This document shows, piece by piece, positions 6,949 through 14,990 of a stretch of 32,003 bases of DNA; position 1 is the stretch's first letter; every line of letters starts with the position of its first letter. The notes beneath the pieces are model-generated. The model worked only from the letters and a program-made list of their open reading frames with translations. It had not been told where the DNA came from and did not search any database. The stretch comes from Planctomycetota bacterium. GTDB lineage: Bacteria; Planctomycetota; Phycisphaerae; Phycisphaerales; SM1A02. The position numbers were made by a program, and so were the translations under genes. Location: positions 1 through 32,003 of the forward strand of contig JAGWXC010000005.1 in the NCBI GenBank assembly GCA_018970045.1, given 5' to 3'.

Positions 6949-7593
6949 ATGTCTCATGCCATCATCACGTCCGTCCTCGCCCTGCCCGTTGCGGGGTGCT
7001 TCCTCGGTGCCGTCGCCCATCACGCCTCTGCAAGCGTGGTGGCCATCGAGGGAAACACGGCCCTCAGCACCGAGGGGCTCGCCAACTTCGCGGGTTCGTT
7101 GGAGTACCAGTTTCTGGGCGGCAGCCAAGGCCAGCTCACGGTCACGCTGACCAACACCACCGATGTGTCCATCGGGGGCTACCTGACGGCATTCATGTTC
7201 CGCACGCCAGAGTTCTTCGGTGCGTTCACGTCGTCCATGGTGTCGTCGTCCTACGGAGCCATGACGGACATCCCGGCCGGTTCCAACGGCTCGCCATTCC
7301 CGGGAACCTGGCTGGGCGGTGCTGGATTGGGGGCGACGTGGCTGGGTGGCGGCAGCCCCAACAGTGGCGTTGCCGTAGGCGCGACCGGCCAGTGGGTCTT
7401 CTCCATCACCGGGGCGATGGCATCGGGACTGGATGCCGCGGACTTCGTCGATGGTGACGCCTACGCCTTCATCGTTCGCTTCCGCGGACTTGCAGACGGT
7501 GGGTCCGACAAGGTGCCGGCTTCGACGCCCGCGCCTGGAGCCATGGCCCTCGCAGCCGCCGGACTGGCGTGCGGCCGTCGCCGTCGTGATTGA
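6949..7593 (+). CDS. secreted hypothetical protein with PEP-CTERM-like C-terminal tail (paralogue A)
   Basis: This 214-residue protein belongs to no family I can name. Residues 1-~27 form a signal peptide (MSHAIITSVLALPVAG...ASA). The body is a Gly/Thr/Ser-rich beta-type domain with YLTAFMFRTP, a GTWLGGAG...TWLGGGSP repeat and IVRFRGL near the end. The C-terminus, PAPGAMALAAAGLACGRRRR, is a PEP-CTERM-like sorting tail: Pro-rich motif, hydrophobic stretch, then basic cluster. The ATG at 6949 is chosen over an upstream in-frame start because it begins the signal peptide and follows GAAAGG. The next gene is a clear paralogue. Confidence 0.8.
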   Translation: MSHAIITSVLALPVAGCFLGAVAHHASASVVAIEGNTALSTEGLANFAGSLEYQFLGGSQGQLTVTLTNTTDVSIGGYLTAFMFRTPEFFGAFTSSMVSSSYGAMTDIPAGSNGSPFPGTWLGGAGLGATWLGGGSPNSGVAVGATGQWVFSITGAMASGLDAADFVDGDAYAFIVRFRGLADGGSDKVPASTPAPGAMALAAAGLACGRRRRD

Positions 7594-7747
7594 GCGGTGT
7601 TGACTGAGCCCGCCGGGGCCGGGTGCTTGCCCGGTTCTGGCGAGGCCAGCGCCTTGATGTGTGCCTTGGGCCCTTCGCGCAGCTCGCCATGTTGGCGGGC
7701 CAGGTGTGGCGTGGGGCTGTCGGTCCAACATGCAAAGGAAAGCGACC

Positions 7748-8428
7748 ATGAACGACGACCAAACGCTCGAGTCTCTTCTGCAACCTCAGGCCGTGGTGGA
7801 TCTTGGTGTTCCTCGATCCAGTGCACTGGAACGCACCAGTGGAGCGATGGGCTCCGACACCAGCATTGCCGTGCTGGAATCCAATCCCGACCTCAGCACG
7901 GAACACCTGTGCTCGTTCACGGGCATGATCAGTTGCACGCACATCGCCCTCGATGCCGTGCAGGTGCTGATTTCCCTGACCAACACCTCGGATCCTGATG
8001 GCCGGGGTTTCCTCACGGCCTTCATGTTCCGGATGCCGCGGGAACTGGGCGGCTTCACGGTCACGCTGTTGCGATCCAGCCTGCCCGGCATGTCCCGGAT
8101 CGTGCCGGGCGCCAGTGCATCGCCCTTCCTCGGGTCGTGGCAGGGGGGTGTCGGCACCGGCGGCGAGTGGCAGGGTGGCGGTACCCCGATGGCCGGCTTC
8201 GCACCGGGTGAAACGGGCGCATGGGCGTTCCTCGTTTCCGGTGCTGGCGCGGCGGCGTTGACGGCTGAACGACTCATGTCCGGAGGCGCCATGCCGGATC
8301 CTTTCGCGTTCGTGGTCCGCTTCAGGGGACTCGGCGCGGGCGATTCCGACAAGGTTCCCGCGTTGATGCCGTTGGCGCAGGTCGTGCGCCGTGATGCCAT
8401 TGAGGAAGCGGTCGAGCGCATGCGTTGA
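7748..8428 (+). CDS. hypothetical protein, tandem paralogue B lacking signal peptide and sorting tail
   Basis: This 226-residue protein shares its central domain with the gene just upstream: FLTAFMFRMP, a GSWQGGVG...EWQGGGTP repeat, VVRFRGL and a DSDKVPA end that matches GSDKVPA. Paralogue A then continues into a sorting tail, whereas this one ends in a charged helix-like sequence, QVVRRDAIEEAVERMR. The N-terminus (MNDDQTLESLLQPQ) is polar with no signal peptide. The purine run AAAGGAAAG before ATG 7748 supports this start; an in-frame ATG at 7730 adds six residues. It is followed by a strong terminator. The 154-base spacer after paralogue A has small hairpins (e.g. 7685-7697) but no gene. 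Confidence 0.75.
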   Translation: MNDDQTLESLLQPQAVVDLGVPRSSALERTSGAMGSDTSIAVLESNPDLSTEHLCSFTGMISCTHIALDAVQVLISLTNTSDPDGRGFLTAFMFRMPRELGGFTVTLLRSSLPGMSRIVPGASASPFLGSWQGGVGTGGEWQGGGTPMAGFAPGETGAWAFLVSGAGAAALTAERLMSGGAMPDPFAFVVRFRGLGAGDSDKVPALMPLAQVVRRDAIEEAVERMR

Positions 8429-8446
8429 ACAAGCCCCCGGATCGGC

Positions 8447-8475
8447 GGGTCGCCCGACGGCGGGCGGCCCGTTTT
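8447..8475 (+). terminator. intrinsic terminator between paralogue B and purK
   Basis: GGGTCGCCCG (8447-8456) pairs with CGGGCGGCCC (8461-8470), ten pairs with one G-U around loop ACGG, followed by GTTTT to 8475. It starts 18 bases after the stop of paralogue B and abuts the purK stop, so it may serve both converging genes. Confidence 0.8.
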
Positions 8476-9515
8476 CACCCTACCACGGTGATGTGTCCGA
8501 GCTTGCGGCCGGCGCGCGGGGCCTTGCCGTACAGGTGCAGGTGCGCGTTGGGCCGCTCCAGCACGGTGGCCGTGGTCGGCAGCGTGCCGACGATGTTCGT
8601 CATCACGCAGGGTGCTCGCAGCGCCGTCGAGCCCAGCGGCAGCCCGGCGATCGCACGCAGGTGGTTCTCGAACTGGCTCGTCTGGGCGCCTTCGATCGTC
8701 CAGTGGCCGGAGTTGTGCACGCGCGGCGCCATCTCGTTGGCGATCAGCGTGTCGCCCCGTGCGAAGAACTCGATCGTGAGCACGCCGATGTGATCGAGCC
8801 GCTCCATCACGGCATGCGCCTGCTCGCGCGCGATGGCCGTGAGCCGATCGCCCTCGGGCGTGGGCACGACCGTTTGGTGCAAGATGCCGCCGACGTGCTC
8901 GTTCTGGCAGAGCTCATAGAAGGCGACCTGCGGCTTGCCGCCCACGCGCGTGCGCACGCCGATGATGCTGACCTCGCGCTCGAACTCGACGAACGCCTCG
9001 TAGATGCAGGGCACCTTGCCCAGCGCGATCCAGGCCGCTTCGAGCGAGTCGCCCGCTCGGATCACGCGCTGGCCCTTGCCGTCGTAGCCCAGGCGCCGCG
9101 TCTTGAGCACGCCGACGGGGCCGACCGCTTCAAGCGCGCGAGGCAGGTCCGCGCTCGATCCAACCGCGTGGAATGCCTGCACGCCGAGGCCGCAGTCCTT
9201 GAAGAAGTGCTTCTCCTGGATCCGGTCCTGCGCAATCTGCAGGCTCTTCGCACCCGGATGCACGCCGAGTGACTGCTGCAGGAACTCAACGGTCGCCGTC
9301 GGCACGTTTTCGAACTCGTAGGTGGCGACCGCGAGGTTCTGTGCAAAGCGCACCAGGCCTTCCGGATCGTCGTACGGCGTCCCGATCACTTCGCCGAGCG
9401 CCGCGGCGGGGCAGCTCATGCTGGGTTCGAGGAAGCGAAAGCGCATGCCCAGCGGGATGCCGGCAAGCGCGAGCATGCGGCCAAGCTGGCCGCCACCGAC
9501 GATGCCGACCTTCAT
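8475..9515 (-). CDS. purK: 5-(carboxyamino)imidazole ribonucleotide synthase (PurK)
   Basis: PurK uses ATP to carboxylate AIR with bicarbonate, giving N5-CAIR in purine synthesis. The 346-residue product has the ATP-grasp layout: [13 protein letters not shown] nucleotide-binding start, ATYEFENVP, a DR-QEKHFFK stretch, [28 protein letters not shown], and metal-binding IEFF...[15 protein letters not shown]. Length fits the family (~350). The ATG at 9515 begins right at the conserved GGGQLGRM region; longer in-frame starts add only low-complexity residues. Its start overlaps the purE stop by four bases (ATGA), showing translational coupling. Confidence 0.96.
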   Translation of the reverse strand: MKVGIVGGGQLGRMLALAGIPLGMRFRFLEPSMSCPAAALGEVIGTPYDDPEGLVRFAQNLAVATYEFENVPTATVEFLQQSLGVHPGAKSLQIAQDRIQEKHFFKDCGLGVQAFHAVGSSADLPRALEAVGPVGVLKTRRLGYDGKGQRVIRAGDSLEAAWIALGKVPCIYEAFVEFEREVSIIGVRTRVGGKPQVAFYELCQNEHVGGILHQTVVPTPEGDRLTAIAREQAHAVMERLDHIGVLTIEFFARGDTLIANEMAPRVHNSGHWTIEGAQTSQFENHLRAIAGLPLGSTALRAPCVMTNIVGTLPTTATVLERPNAHLHLYGKAPRAGRKLGHITVVG

Positions 9516-10171
9516 CGACGGCCCTTCCCGCGGCGTGCGCCCTTGGCCGTGCGGGCTGCACGATCGCTTGAACGCGGCGTGCGCGAGCGGCGCGTGGAGC
9601 CGGTCGCCGCCGCACCCGAGCCGCGCCACTCGATCAACGGTTGCGCGAGGGCCAGGTCGATCGTGGGCGCGACGTGCCCGGCACGCGGTACAGGATGAGC
9701 GAGGACCGAGGCGGTCTGCTGCTCACGGTAGCGCTCGAGCCGGGTGCGCACGGAGGTTTCGGTGTGGGCGAGAATCGCCGCAGCCAGCATGCCGGCGTTG
9801 GTCGCACCGGCCTTGCCGATGGCGAGCGTGCCGACCGGGATGCCTGCGGGCATCTGCGCGATCGAGAGCAGGGAGTCGAGTCCGCGCAGGGCTTTGCTCT
9901 CGACCGGGACCCCGAGCACAGGCAGGTGGGTCTTGCTCGCGCACATGCCCGGCAGATGCGCCGCACCGCCCGCGCCGGCGATGATCACGCGCAGGCCGCG
10001 CCCGTGGGCGGCAGCTGCGTATTCAAACAGCAGGTCCGGCGTGCGATGCGCGCTGACCACGCGGCACTCATGCGGCACATCGAGCAGGGCGAGCATCGCG
10101 CTGGCGTGCTGCATCGTCTCCCAGTCACTCTGCGATCCCATGATCACGCCAACGAGCGGTGCCTGTGCCAT
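9512..10171 (-). CDS. purE: N5-carboxyaminoimidazole ribonucleotide mutase (PurE) with a basic C-terminal extension
   Basis: PurE converts N5-CAIR to CAIR, the step after PurK. Hallmarks are [37 protein letters not shown] and [19 protein letters not shown]. The core ends near residue 175. Residues ~180-219 form an unusual tail rich in Arg, Lys, Ala and Ser, so the protein is longer than the usual ~160-170. The tail is probably real because its stop overlaps the purK start as ATGA. The start at 10171 begins the conserved core; TACCCT six bases upstream could be a -10 box. Confidence 0.96.
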   Translation of the reverse strand: MAQAPLVGVIMGSQSDWETMQHASAMLALLDVPHECRVVSAHRTPDLLFEYAAAAHGRGLRVIIAGAGGAAHLPGMCASKTHLPVLGVPVESKALRGLDSLLSIAQMPAGIPVGTLAIGKAGATNAGMLAAAILAHTETSVRTRLERYREQQTASVLAHPVPRAGHVAPTIDLALAQPLIEWRGSGAAATGSTRRSRTPRSSDRAARTAKGARRGKGRR

Positions 10172-10177
10172 GCCCGC

Positions 10178-10183
10178 AGGGTA
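10178..10183 (-). promoter_or_regulatory. -10-like box of purEK
   Basis: TACCCT (TAnnnT) lies six bases before ATG 10171 and there is no Shine-Dalgarno sequence, which fits a leaderless start. No clear -35 is seen. Confidence 0.35.
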
Positions 10184-10256
10184 GCGCGGCGCGCATCCTT
10201 GTTCGGCGCTGCAATCGAAGCATGAACCGATGGTGGCTAGCATCCGGGCGTCGGAC

Positions 10257-11891
10257 ATGCAGACGAGCACGCACCAAGCACCTGCAGGCCATGACATCCA
10301 TGTCGTGGTGATCGACGACCAGCCCATGGTCGTCGAGTTCGTGCGGCGCGTGCTCGCCGACGACCAGCGCATCAAGGTCCACGGGTTCACGGATTGCGCC
10401 GTCGCGCTGACGGAGCTGCGCGGTCCCCTTGCCGAGGTCGAGCTGGACCTGGTGATCGTCGACTTGATGATGCCGGGGATCACGGGCTTCGATGCGATCG
10501 CGGCAGTCCGGCAGCTGCCGCAGGGCGGGACCATCCCGATCGTGGCCCTCACGGCGAGCGATGATCCGGTCGTCCGCCGGCAGGCCATGGACCTGGGTGC
10601 GCGTGAGGTCATCGTGAAGATGCCCCAACCCCATGAGCTGCGCGACATCCTGCTCCGGCACATCGATGCCGGGATCACGCTGCACGCCTCGAAGCGCGAG
10701 CCCGATGACGGGGTGGTCCGTCTGGGGGCGCTCGAGCAGTCGGCCAACGAGCTGGCGCAGCTCAACGACCCAGACACCGTGCTCATGCGGGTGCTTTCGG
10801 ATGCGCGCCAGTTCACCCATTGCGAGGCAGGCGGCGTCTTCGTGCGCGAGGGCAACCAGCTGCGCATGGTCTACGCGCAGAACGACGTGCTCGGCAGCAA
10901 CGAGCGGTTCGTGCGGTCGATCGTGCTGCCGCTCGACACCTCAAGCATTGCGGGCTACGTGGCGGTCACTGGCAAGATCCTGCATGTGCCCGATGTGTAT
11001 GACCTCCCGTCCAGCGCCCCGTACCGGTTCAACCGCTCGGTCGATGAGCGCACCGGCTACCGCACGAGGAGCATCCTCGGCGTGCCGCTGCTGGGCGAGA
11101 GCGGGCGCTGCATCGGCGTGTTCCAGCTGATCAACCCGCACCGAGCCGACGGTGCCAGCACGATCGGCTTCGAGCCCGGCGACATCGGCGTGGCAGCGCG
11201 ATTCGCCGCCACGGTCTCGATGAGCGTGCAGCGCGCGCAGCTCACGAAGAGCCTCATCGACCGAACGATCGCCATGGCGCGCCTGCGTGACCCGAGCGAG
11301 ACCGGGCCGCATGTCCAGCGCGTGTCGCGCATCTCGCGCATCATCCTCGAGGCGTGGGGCGCACGGCGCGGCCGCAGCGGCTCGGAGTGGGAACGCGACG
11401 TGGATCGCTTCGCGCTGGCTGCCACGCTGCACGACGTGGGCAAGGTCGGCGTACCCGATGCGGTCCTCAAGAAGCCGGGCAAGCTCGATCCGGAGGAACG
11501 CGCCGTGATGGAGCGGCACACGACGATCGGTGCCGACCTCTTCGGCGATGATCGCGAGTTCGATCTGGTCGCCAAGCGGATCGCGCTGCACCATCACCAG
11601 CGCTGGGATGGCCAGGGCTACCCGCCGGTGCTGCAGGTGGACGGGTCCGAGCGTCCGCTGCGCGGCGATGCGATCCCGCTCGAAGCGCGCATCGTGGGCA
11701 TTGCCGACGTGTACGACGCGCTGAGCGCGCGGCGCTGCTACAAGGAGCCGTGGCCCGAGGATCGCGTGATCGACCTGATCACCGGCGAGCGCTCAGGCCA
11801 GTTCGACCCGGAGATCGTGGATCTCTTCATGGAGAACCTGCCGACCTTCCGGGCGATCCTGCAGGCGCATGAGGAAGAGGGCCTGCACTGA
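10257..11891 (+). CDS. response regulator with REC, GAF and HD-GYP domains (probable cyclic-di-GMP phosphodiesterase)
   Basis: This cytoplasmic signalling protein has 544 residues. A receiver domain (~10-125) has acidic pocket IDDQP, phospho-acceptor D69 in VIVDLMMPG, and the switch Lys in VIVKMP. A GAF sensor follows (~150-315). The HD-GYP domain (~335-535) has HD at 392-393 in [11 protein letters not shown], then [12 protein letters not shown]446-H447, RWDGQGYP ending at 456, and [11 protein letters not shown]. In the usual HHERWDG string, Glu is Gln (Q448) here. Family members hydrolyse cyclic-di-GMP. An in-frame ATG at 10230 would add nine residues, but a TAGCAT -10-like box at 10238-10243 favours 10257. 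No sensor kinase is adjacent. Confidence 0.9.
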   Translation: MQTSTHQAPAGHDIHVVVIDDQPMVVEFVRRVLADDQRIKVHGFTDCAVALTELRGPLAEVELDLVIVDLMMPGITGFDAIAAVRQLPQGGTIPIVALTASDDPVVRRQAMDLGAREVIVKMPQPHELRDILLRHIDAGITLHASKREPDDGVVRLGALEQSANELAQLNDPDTVLMRVLSDARQFTHCEAGGVFVREGNQLRMVYAQNDVLGSNERFVRSIVLPLDTSSIAGYVAVTGKILHVPDVYDLPSSAPYRFNRSVDERTGYRTRSILGVPLLGESGRCIGVFQLINPHRADGASTIGFEPGDIGVAARFAATVSMSVQRAQLTKSLIDRTIAMARLRDPSETGPHVQRVSRISRIILEAWGARRGRSGSEWERDVDRFALAATLHDVGKVGVPDAVLKKPGKLDPEERAVMERHTTIGADLFGDDREFDLVAKRIALHHHQRWDGQGYPPVLQVDGSERPLRGDAIPLEARIVGIADVYDALSARRCYKEPWPEDRVIDLITGERSGQFDPEIVDLFMENLPTFRAILQAHEEEGLH

Positions 11892-11898
11892 GCGGGTG

Positions 11899-13239
11899 CT
11901 ACGCGCGGGGCAGGGTCCAGCCCGGCTGCGCCGCGTCGCCCAGCAGCCGGTCCGCCGCGGGATCGCCGTCGATCCGCATCGAGCCCGGGACGTACTGGAT
12001 CGCGCGGCCTGCGCGATGCGCGACCGTGCCCAGCAGCACCAGTTCCGTCAGGCGCGTGGCGTAGGGGATGCCGCACAGCGGTGCGGTGGGTTGGCCATCG
12101 CGAATCGCCTGCAACCACTCGCGATGATGGCCGATGCTCGGCGCGATCGTGGGTGCAGGCGGTTGCCATGCTTGCGCACGCGCGCCGGGCCAGAGCAGCA
12201 TCTCGCCGTAGTTGGCGAAGAGCGCGCCCTCGGTGCCCTGGAAGCAGACGCTGAAGCGGCCGTGGTAGTCGACGCGGTCCTTCGCGCCGATCTCCTGCAC
12301 GAAGGGCGACACGCGGCCGCCATCGAACCATCGCAGCACGAGCGGATCATCGCCGGCACGACCGGGTGCGAACGCCCACGACGCCTCGAGCCAGGCGGGC
12401 GCACCGATCGCATCGGGTGGCGGACCCTCGGCGCGGACCTCGATCGATCGCGCGCCTGCACGATCGAGGCCAAGCGCCCAGAAGGGCAGGTCCATGATGT
12501 GACAACCCATGTCACCCAGCGTGCCCGAGCCGTAGGACCAGTAGCGCCGCCAGTTCGCGGGGTGCACGCCATCGATGTATGCGCGGCGTTCAATCGGGCC
12601 TTGCCACAGTTCCCAATCGAGCCCGGCTGGCGGCACGGCGCCCGGCGTCAGGCGGCCGTCGCCCCAACTCTTCTGCTGCCAGCCATCGACCGCTGTCACG
12701 CGGCCGATCGCGCCCGCGCGGATCGCCTCGACGACGCGGCGATAGTTCTCGCCGGCGTGGATCTGCGTGCCCATCTGCGTGGCCACAGGCTGGCGCTCCC
12801 AGAGCGTGCGCAGCACGCCGAGTTCGCGCACCGTACGGGTGAGCGGCTTCTCGCAGTACACGGGCAGGCCGGCCTGCAGCGCGAGCGCGGTGGCGAGTGC
12901 ATGCGTGTGGTCAGGCGTGGACACGACCACGCCGTCGAGGTCGAGCTCACGCTCCATGGCGAGGAGCTCGCGGAAGTCGCGGAACGTGCGTGCTTCCGGG
13001 AACTCACTCGAGGCCCGGGCGAGGTACCCGGCATCGACGTCGCAGAGCGCCACGATGCGTTCGTGCCGGACCTCCTGGATGTTGTCCCATGCGCGATTCG
13101 CCGTACCGATGCAGGCCAGTCGCAGCGGCTCACCCTTGGTCCGCCGAGCGCGGCGAGGCGTGAGCGTGCAGCCCGGGAGCAGGGGCACGAGCGATCCGAT
13201 CGCGGCAACGGTGATGAATCCTCGGCGCGTCGTCTGCAT
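11899..13239 (-). CDS. Gfo/Idh/MocA family oxidoreductase, exported (Tat-type lipoprotein signal)
   Basis: This NAD(P)-dependent dehydrogenase-like protein has 446 residues. The N-terminus MQTTRRGFITVAAIGSL carries a twin-arginine motif and ends in a lipobox-like LLPGC, so export by Tat and lipid anchoring are likely. Family marks follow: a modified Rossmann start (LRLACIGTANRAWDN), VVSTPDHTHA, YCEKPLTR with the catalytic-region Lys, and YWSYGSGTLGDMGCHIMDLP, typical of planctomycete members. Such proteins act on sugars or cyclitols, but the substrate is unknown. AGGAGG a few bases before ATG 13239 is the best ribosome site in the region and decides this start. The stop is seven bases from the stop of the converging HD-GYP gene. 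Confidence 0.92.
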   Translation of the reverse strand: MQTTRRGFITVAAIGSLVPLLPGCTLTPRRARRTKGEPLRLACIGTANRAWDNIQEVRHERIVALCDVDAGYLARASSEFPEARTFRDFRELLAMERELDLDGVVVSTPDHTHALATALALQAGLPVYCEKPLTRTVRELGVLRTLWERQPVATQMGTQIHAGENYRRVVEAIRAGAIGRVTAVDGWQQKSWGDGRLTPGAVPPAGLDWELWQGPIERRAYIDGVHPANWRRYWSYGSGTLGDMGCHIMDLPFWALGLDRAGARSIEVRAEGPPPDAIGAPAWLEASWAFAPGRAGDDPLVLRWFDGGRVSPFVQEIGAKDRVDYHGRFSVCFQGTEGALFANYGEMLLWPGARAQAWQPPAPTIAPSIGHHREWLQAIRDGQPTAPLCGIPYATRLTELVLLGTVAHRAGRAIQYVPGSMRIDGDPAADRLLGDAAQPGWTLPRA

Positions 13240-13301
13240 GGACTGCCTCCTGTGCCCGGTACCGTACCTGCATGCTGGATCTTGCCTGCACAATCGTCGT
13301 C
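13240..13301. promoter_or_regulatory. divergent promoter region, Gfo/Idh gene and metallopeptidase gene
   Basis: These 62 bases separate two divergent starts. The minus strand has TACGGT (13261-13266) followed by AGGAGG, a leadered arrangement. The plus strand has CACAAT (13289-13294) seven bases before ATG 13302, a near-leaderless one. The small palindrome GGTAC-c-GTACC at 13259-13269 overlaps the minus-strand box and could be an operator. Confidence 0.4.
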
Positions 13302-14327
13302 ATGACGTCCGTGGATGATCGTGTCGCCGCGCCATCGGTCCCCGGCAGCACGCTGGTCGATCGCGTGGTCGCGGCGCCGGGTCCGATCCCTGCTGACGTG
13401 CGTGAGCGCTTCGGGCTCAAGCCGTTCTACGAACAGTGCATCGTGTGGGAAGGACTGCCGTTCGTGGCCAGCGGCAAGGTCGATCCGCGTGCGCTGCAGG
13501 AAGCCGTCTGGCTCGCGCGGCGCATGCTGCGCAGCCGCCCCGAGATCGCGCGGGCGATGGGTGCCAACGCCGTGCGTGTGGCGATCATGGATGTGGGCGA
13601 GGTCACCACCGACGTGCCCGAGCACAGCGACCTCGAGCCCAAGGGCTACTGGGACATGCGTGCGCGTGGGCTCGGTGCCACGCCGCATCGGCCCGCCGTG
13701 AGTGCCGGCGAGGAGAACCTGCTCACGTACCCCGGTGATCCCTACGCCACCGAGAGCATCTTCATCCATGAGTTCGCGCACGCGATCCATGAGATGGGCC
13801 TGTCGACGGTCGATCCAACGTTCGATCGCCGGCTCGAGGCGGCCTACGACGCGGCCATGAAGAAGGGCCTGTGGCAAGGCGCCTATGCACGCGAGAATCG
13901 CATGGAATACTGGGCCGAGGCCACGCAGTCGTTCTTCGACACCAACCGTGAGAACGACCACCAGCACAATCACGTCGACACGGTGGCGGAGCTGAAGGAG
14001 CACGACCCTGCGGTGTGGGAGCTCTGCATGGAGGTCTACGGCCAGCCATGGGCGTACACACGCGCCGATGCGCGCGCGGGCCAGGAGCATCTGGCCGGGT
14101 GGGATCCTGCGGCGAGTCCGACGTTCGTGTGGGCGGATGCCGTGCGCGAAGCGTGGCGCCAGTGGGAGTTGCTCGAGCAGGCACGCAAGGCCGGTCGAGC
14201 AGGGCGTGGCCGAGGCGACGGCGCGAGTGCGGCACCGGAAGGATCATCGGACGGTGACAACTCGCAAGGCGCCGATCCAAGCACCGATCCGGGCGACGGC
14301 GGCACGGCAGGCGCCAAGCCTGAATGA
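13302..14327 (+). CDS. putative zinc metallopeptidase (HExxH), function unknown
   Basis: This 341-residue protein has no signal peptide from this start. The motif HEFAH (156-160, in FIHEFAHAIHEMG) is the zinc-binding helix of zincins. E202 or E206 in MEYWAEATQSFFD, about 42-46 residues later, is the probable third ligand, as in gluzincins. The last ~50 residues are Gly/Asp/Ser/Ala-rich and look disordered. The conserved block ENDHQHNHVDT...ELKEHDP recalls a protein group I associate with planctomycetes, but I cannot name the family. A GTG/ATG-rich region upstream also allows ATG 13272 (ten more residues); 13302 is preferred because CACAAT lies seven bases before it. Its stop is four bases from that of the converging metallophosphoesterase. 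Confidence 0.78.
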   Translation: MTSVDDRVAAPSVPGSTLVDRVVAAPGPIPADVRERFGLKPFYEQCIVWEGLPFVASGKVDPRALQEAVWLARRMLRSRPEIARAMGANAVRVAIMDVGEVTTDVPEHSDLEPKGYWDMRARGLGATPHRPAVSAGEENLLTYPGDPYATESIFIHEFAHAIHEMGLSTVDPTFDRRLEAAYDAAMKKGLWQGAYARENRMEYWAEATQSFFDTNRENDHQHNHVDTVAELKEHDPAVWELCMEVYGQPWAYTRADARAGQEHLAGWDPAASPTFVWADAVREAWRQWELLEQARKAGRAGRGRGDGASAAPEGSSDGDNSQGADPSTDPGDGGTAGAKPE

Positions 14328-14331
14328 GGTG

Positions 14332-14919
14332 CTAGCGCGTGCGAGGCCGCTGGTATTCGTCGAGGTGCTGGATCGACTGACGCGCGCACCGCGCCAGCAT
14401 CGACTCCATGGCGACCGGTCGGTAGCGATGGCAGTCCACGCCGACATCGGCGGATCGACTTTGGCTCGGCAGGCCGCCATGCAGGTGGCCGTGCAGGTGC
14501 AGCGAACCGTTCCATCGGCCCTGCCAGGCGAGCATCGGATAGTGGCAGAGCACGATGCGGTGCTCGCCGCGCTCCCATCCCTTCCAGCTGGTGATGTCAT
14601 GCACGGAGTCGAACAAGCGCTCGAAGCCCGGCAGTCGCGGATCGTGGTTGCCGCGCACCAGATGAACGGTGGAGCAGCGGATCCGTTCACGGCACTCGCG
14701 CGCGAGCTTCACGGCCTTGCGCGGCTGCTTCTTCCAGGCGAGTCCGGCCACGAAGTCGCCGAGGTGCCAGAGCTCGTCGCCCTTGCCCACGGTCGCGTTG
14801 ATCCAGTCGATGAGCGTGTCGTTCATCTCTTCCACGCTGCCGAACTCGCGCTTGTACAGCGCGAGGGCTTCCTCGTGCCAGAAGTGCGTGTCGCTGGTCA
14901 CCCAGATCGTCTTGGCCAT
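14332..14919 (-). CDS. calcineurin-like metallophosphoesterase
   Basis: This 195-residue cytoplasmic phosphoesterase carries all five metal-site motifs: SDTHF near the start, LGDF, RGNHD, CHYP and HGHLHG. Its length and the opening IWVTSDTHFWH match small stand-alone enzymes of the family that occur in bacteria and phages; substrates are not predictable. A TAGCCT -10-like box ends six bases before ATG 14919 with no ribosome site. It is divergent from the phosphatase-transglycosylase gene, which also contains a phosphoesterase of an unrelated type. Confidence 0.88.
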   Translation of the reverse strand: MAKTIWVTSDTHFWHEEALALYKREFGSVEEMNDTLIDWINATVGKGDELWHLGDFVAGLAWKKQPRKAVKLARECRERIRCSTVHLVRGNHDPRLPGFERLFDSVHDITSWKGWERGEHRIVLCHYPMLAWQGRWNGSLHLHGHLHGGLPSQSRSADVGVDCHRYRPVAMESMLARCARQSIQHLDEYQRPRTR

Positions 14920-14990
14920 GGGTGCAGGCTAGCGCCGGGGCATGGGCCGCCGGCTTCACATGATGAAGCCCACTGGTGTTCAATGCACCC
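14920..14990. promoter_or_regulatory. divergent promoter region, metallophosphoesterase and PhoD-MltA gene
   Basis: On the plus strand TTCACA (14955-14960) and TTCAAT (14979-14984) are separated by 18 bases, a fair -35/-10 pair, with ATG 14991 six bases after the -10. On the minus strand TAGCCT (14926-14931) lies six bases before ATG 14919. Confidence 0.5.

Noticed and set aside
6373-7749. 458-residue minus-strand open frame opposite the secreted paralogue
   Set aside because: Arg/Gly/His-rich composition, no motifs, and it lies antisense to a gene with signal peptide, ribosome site and paralogue.
10172-10867. Extension of the PurE frame by ~230 residues upstream
   Set aside because: The extension is antisense to the receiver-domain gene, has no features, and PurE normally starts at [16 protein letters not shown].
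11869-13305. 478-residue plus-strand open frame
   Set aside because: Antisense shadow of the Gfo/Idh oxidoreductase, which has clear family motifs on the other strand.
12696-14090. 464-residue minus-strand open frame
   Set aside because: Antisense to the metallopeptidase over most of its length; lacks any motif.
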